Assembly (NCBI GenBank): GCA_023485745.1
Contig: JAMCZL010000001.1
Coordinates: 1-7,472 of the forward strand
DNA: 7,472 nucleotides
Source of the DNA: Candidatus Martarchaeota archaeon
Lineage (GTDB): Archaea; Micrarchaeota; Micrarchaeia; Micrarchaeales; Micrarchaeaceae
Direction: 5' to 3'
Every line of letters begins with the position of its first letter. Position 1 is the stretch's first letter. The notes beneath the pieces are model-generated. The model saw only the letters and a list, made by a program, of their open reading frames with translations, was not told where the DNA came from and did not search any database. The position numbers were made by a program, and so were the translations under genes. Below are positions 6,890-7,472 of this stretch, one piece after another.

Positions 6890-7419
6890 GCTTCTTCAAC
6901 TCCTTCTCTACGCCTTTCCTTGTTCTTCCTGTGCGCAGCCTCCATCTTATTGTATGCCAGCCTGTGGGATCTTCCGTCTATTATGGCATTGGCCGCGGTT
7001 TCGGCCTCCTCTATGCAATCGCTCTTCCCTATAAAACTTATCGTATCGCCGAATATGCTTACCTTCGCAGAGCTGACTACCTCTATATACTTCTTAGTGC
7101 GCCCGTTTGTGCCTATCAACCTGGCCCTTATTTCCCTTATCCTGTTCTTATTCCTTGTGAACTCGCTTATGTCTATAGATGAGAAGTAATAGTCCGGATG
7201 CGTAAGCTTAACGGCAACGTCAATGCCAAACCCCCTGCCGAAAGCGTAGATTACATTTTTGGCAGTATACTCCTCAAACGCCCCATTCCCCTCAACTATG
7301 ATTTCGTTTGCGCCCCTAAACTTAAGTCTGCAGCCGCACAGTTTCTCCAGCTTCCTTATGCCCTTTTTATCCGCCTTAAGCAAAGCCGCTCTTTCGGCAG
7401 GTATATAAACTTCATCCAT
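6886..7419 (-). CDS. Two-KH-domain RNA-binding protein, archaeal Pno1/Dim2 family
   Basis: The start is placed at the ATG at 7419 (MDEVYIPAERAALL), giving 177 residues. This matches the usual family beginning, has GGTG 5 bases upstream, and avoids an upstream ATG at 7461 that would run through the promoter. The second KH domain has an intact GxxG loop (RLIGTNGRTKKYIE) and the family ending (IIDGRSHRLAYNKMEAAHR, then a basic tail). The first KH has DKKG in place of the usual GKKG. FGRGFGIDVA between the domains is also typical. The eukaryotic Pno1/Dim2 proteins act in 40S ribosomal subunit maturation near the 3' end of 16S/18S rRNA, and archaeal members are thought to bind the same region. The gene is first of a two-gene transcript with top6B, overlapping it by 4 bases. 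This neighbourhood is familiar in archaea, often preceded by genes for Rio kinase and aIF1A, which would lie beyond the right edge. Confidence 0.92.
   Translation of the reverse strand: MDEVYIPAERAALLKADKKGIRKLEKLCGCRLKFRGANEIIVEGNGAFEEYTAKNVIYAFGRGFGIDVAVKLTHPDYYFSSIDISEFTRNKNRIREIRARLIGTNGRTKKYIEVVSSAKVSIFGDTISFIGKSDCIEEAETAANAIIDGRSHRLAYNKMEAAHRKNKERRREGVEEA
6900..6903 (-). promoter_or_regulatory. Ribosome binding site for top6B inside the KH gene
   Basis: GGAG on the minus strand lies 10 bases before the top6B ATG, within the last codons of the KH gene. Together with the ATGA stop/start overlap (6886-6889) it indicates that top6B is translated by coupled re-initiation from the KH mRNA. 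Confidence 0.5.
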
Positions 7420-7424
7420 AAAAA

Positions 7425-7428
7425 CACC
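7425..7428 (-). promoter_or_regulatory. Ribosome binding site that sets the KH protein start
   Basis: GGTG on the minus strand (CACC on plus), 5 bases before ATG 7419, matches part of the archaeal Shine-Dalgarno consensus GGAGGTGA. It supports this start over the in-frame ATG 14 codons upstream. Confidence 0.6.
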
Positions 7429-7448
7429 AGTTGCAAGTTGTATCACAA

Positions 7449-7457
7449 TTATATTAA
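7449..7457 (-). promoter_or_regulatory. TATA-like promoter element for the KH-top6B transcript
   Basis: TTAATATAA on the minus strand is centred 34 bases before ATG 7419. With transcription starting about 26 bases downstream of the box, the leader would be only about 8 bases and begin at or close to the GGTG ribosome site. The surrounding 50 bases are AT-rich compared with the coding regions. No clear BRE can be fixed. Confidence 0.5.
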
Positions 7458-7472
7458 TCATAACTAAATAAT

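Noticed and set aside
6447..7189. Long plus-strand frames opposite top6B and the KH gene
   Set aside because: They are antisense to two confidently identified genes, cross both gene boundaries, and their products show no family features.
7420..7461. Upstream ATG at 7461 giving 14 extra N-terminal residues on the KH protein
   Set aside because: The extension would be encoded by the AT-rich promoter region including the TATA-like box, does not match the family N-terminus, and the ATG at 7419 has a ribosome site at the right distance.
1..7472. tRNA, rRNA, CRISPR array, insertion sequence or attachment-site repeats
   Set aside because: Genes fill nearly the whole window, the largest gaps are about 50 bases, and I see no cloverleaf, regular direct repeat, transposase or terminal inverted repeat.

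Overview
The window looks archaeal. Its clearest landmarks, on the minus strand, are a Pno1/Dim2-type two-KH RNA-binding protein gene followed by topoisomerase VI subunit B. This pair is typical of archaea, and of Euryarchaeota-like neighbourhoods in particular. Other archaeal signs are strong use of ATA for isoleucine and AGG for arginine, a TATA-like promoter that fits a leaderless transcript, GGTG/GGAG ribosome sites, and a large surface protein dense in N-glycosylation sequons. Genes are packed very tightly, with 4- and 8-base overlaps, a 2-base gap and a 1-base convergent gap. A small-genome lineage (DPANN/ARMAN-like) would fit, but the sequence does not prove it.

Left part, plus strand, bases 2-5262: six genes point the same way. 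They are (1) the C-terminal part of a HerA/VirB4-like ATPase, cut by the window edge; (2) a 103-residue helical protein overlapping it by 8 bases, which appears to be a paralogue of the ATPase's own C-terminal tail; (3) a small zinc-ribbon protein with a two-helix membrane hairpin; (4) after a 54-base gap holding a probable promoter, a protein with an unrecognised N-terminal domain, a coiled coil and a C-terminal winged-helix-like end; (5) a 51-residue, very basic microprotein starting 2 bases after the previous stop; and (6) a 785-residue protein anchored by two membrane segments, with a roughly 520-residue glycosylated ectodomain and a roughly 220-residue cytoplasmic tail.

Right part, minus strand, bases 7419-5264: a TATA-like promoter, the KH protein gene and top6B form a translationally coupled pair with an ATGA overlap. 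The usual partner top6A is not directly downstream; the end of the surface-protein gene lies there, tail to tail, with one base between the stops.

Interpretation: the minus-strand pair is housekeeping (small-subunit ribosome maturation and DNA topology). The plus-strand cluster combines a motor ATPase, small membrane and adaptor-like proteins and a surface glycoprotein with a cytoplasmic tail. That is the parts list expected of an envelope-spanning machine for DNA or protein transfer, or for surface assembly. I recognise no named system in it, so this reading is inference from domain composition and gene order.
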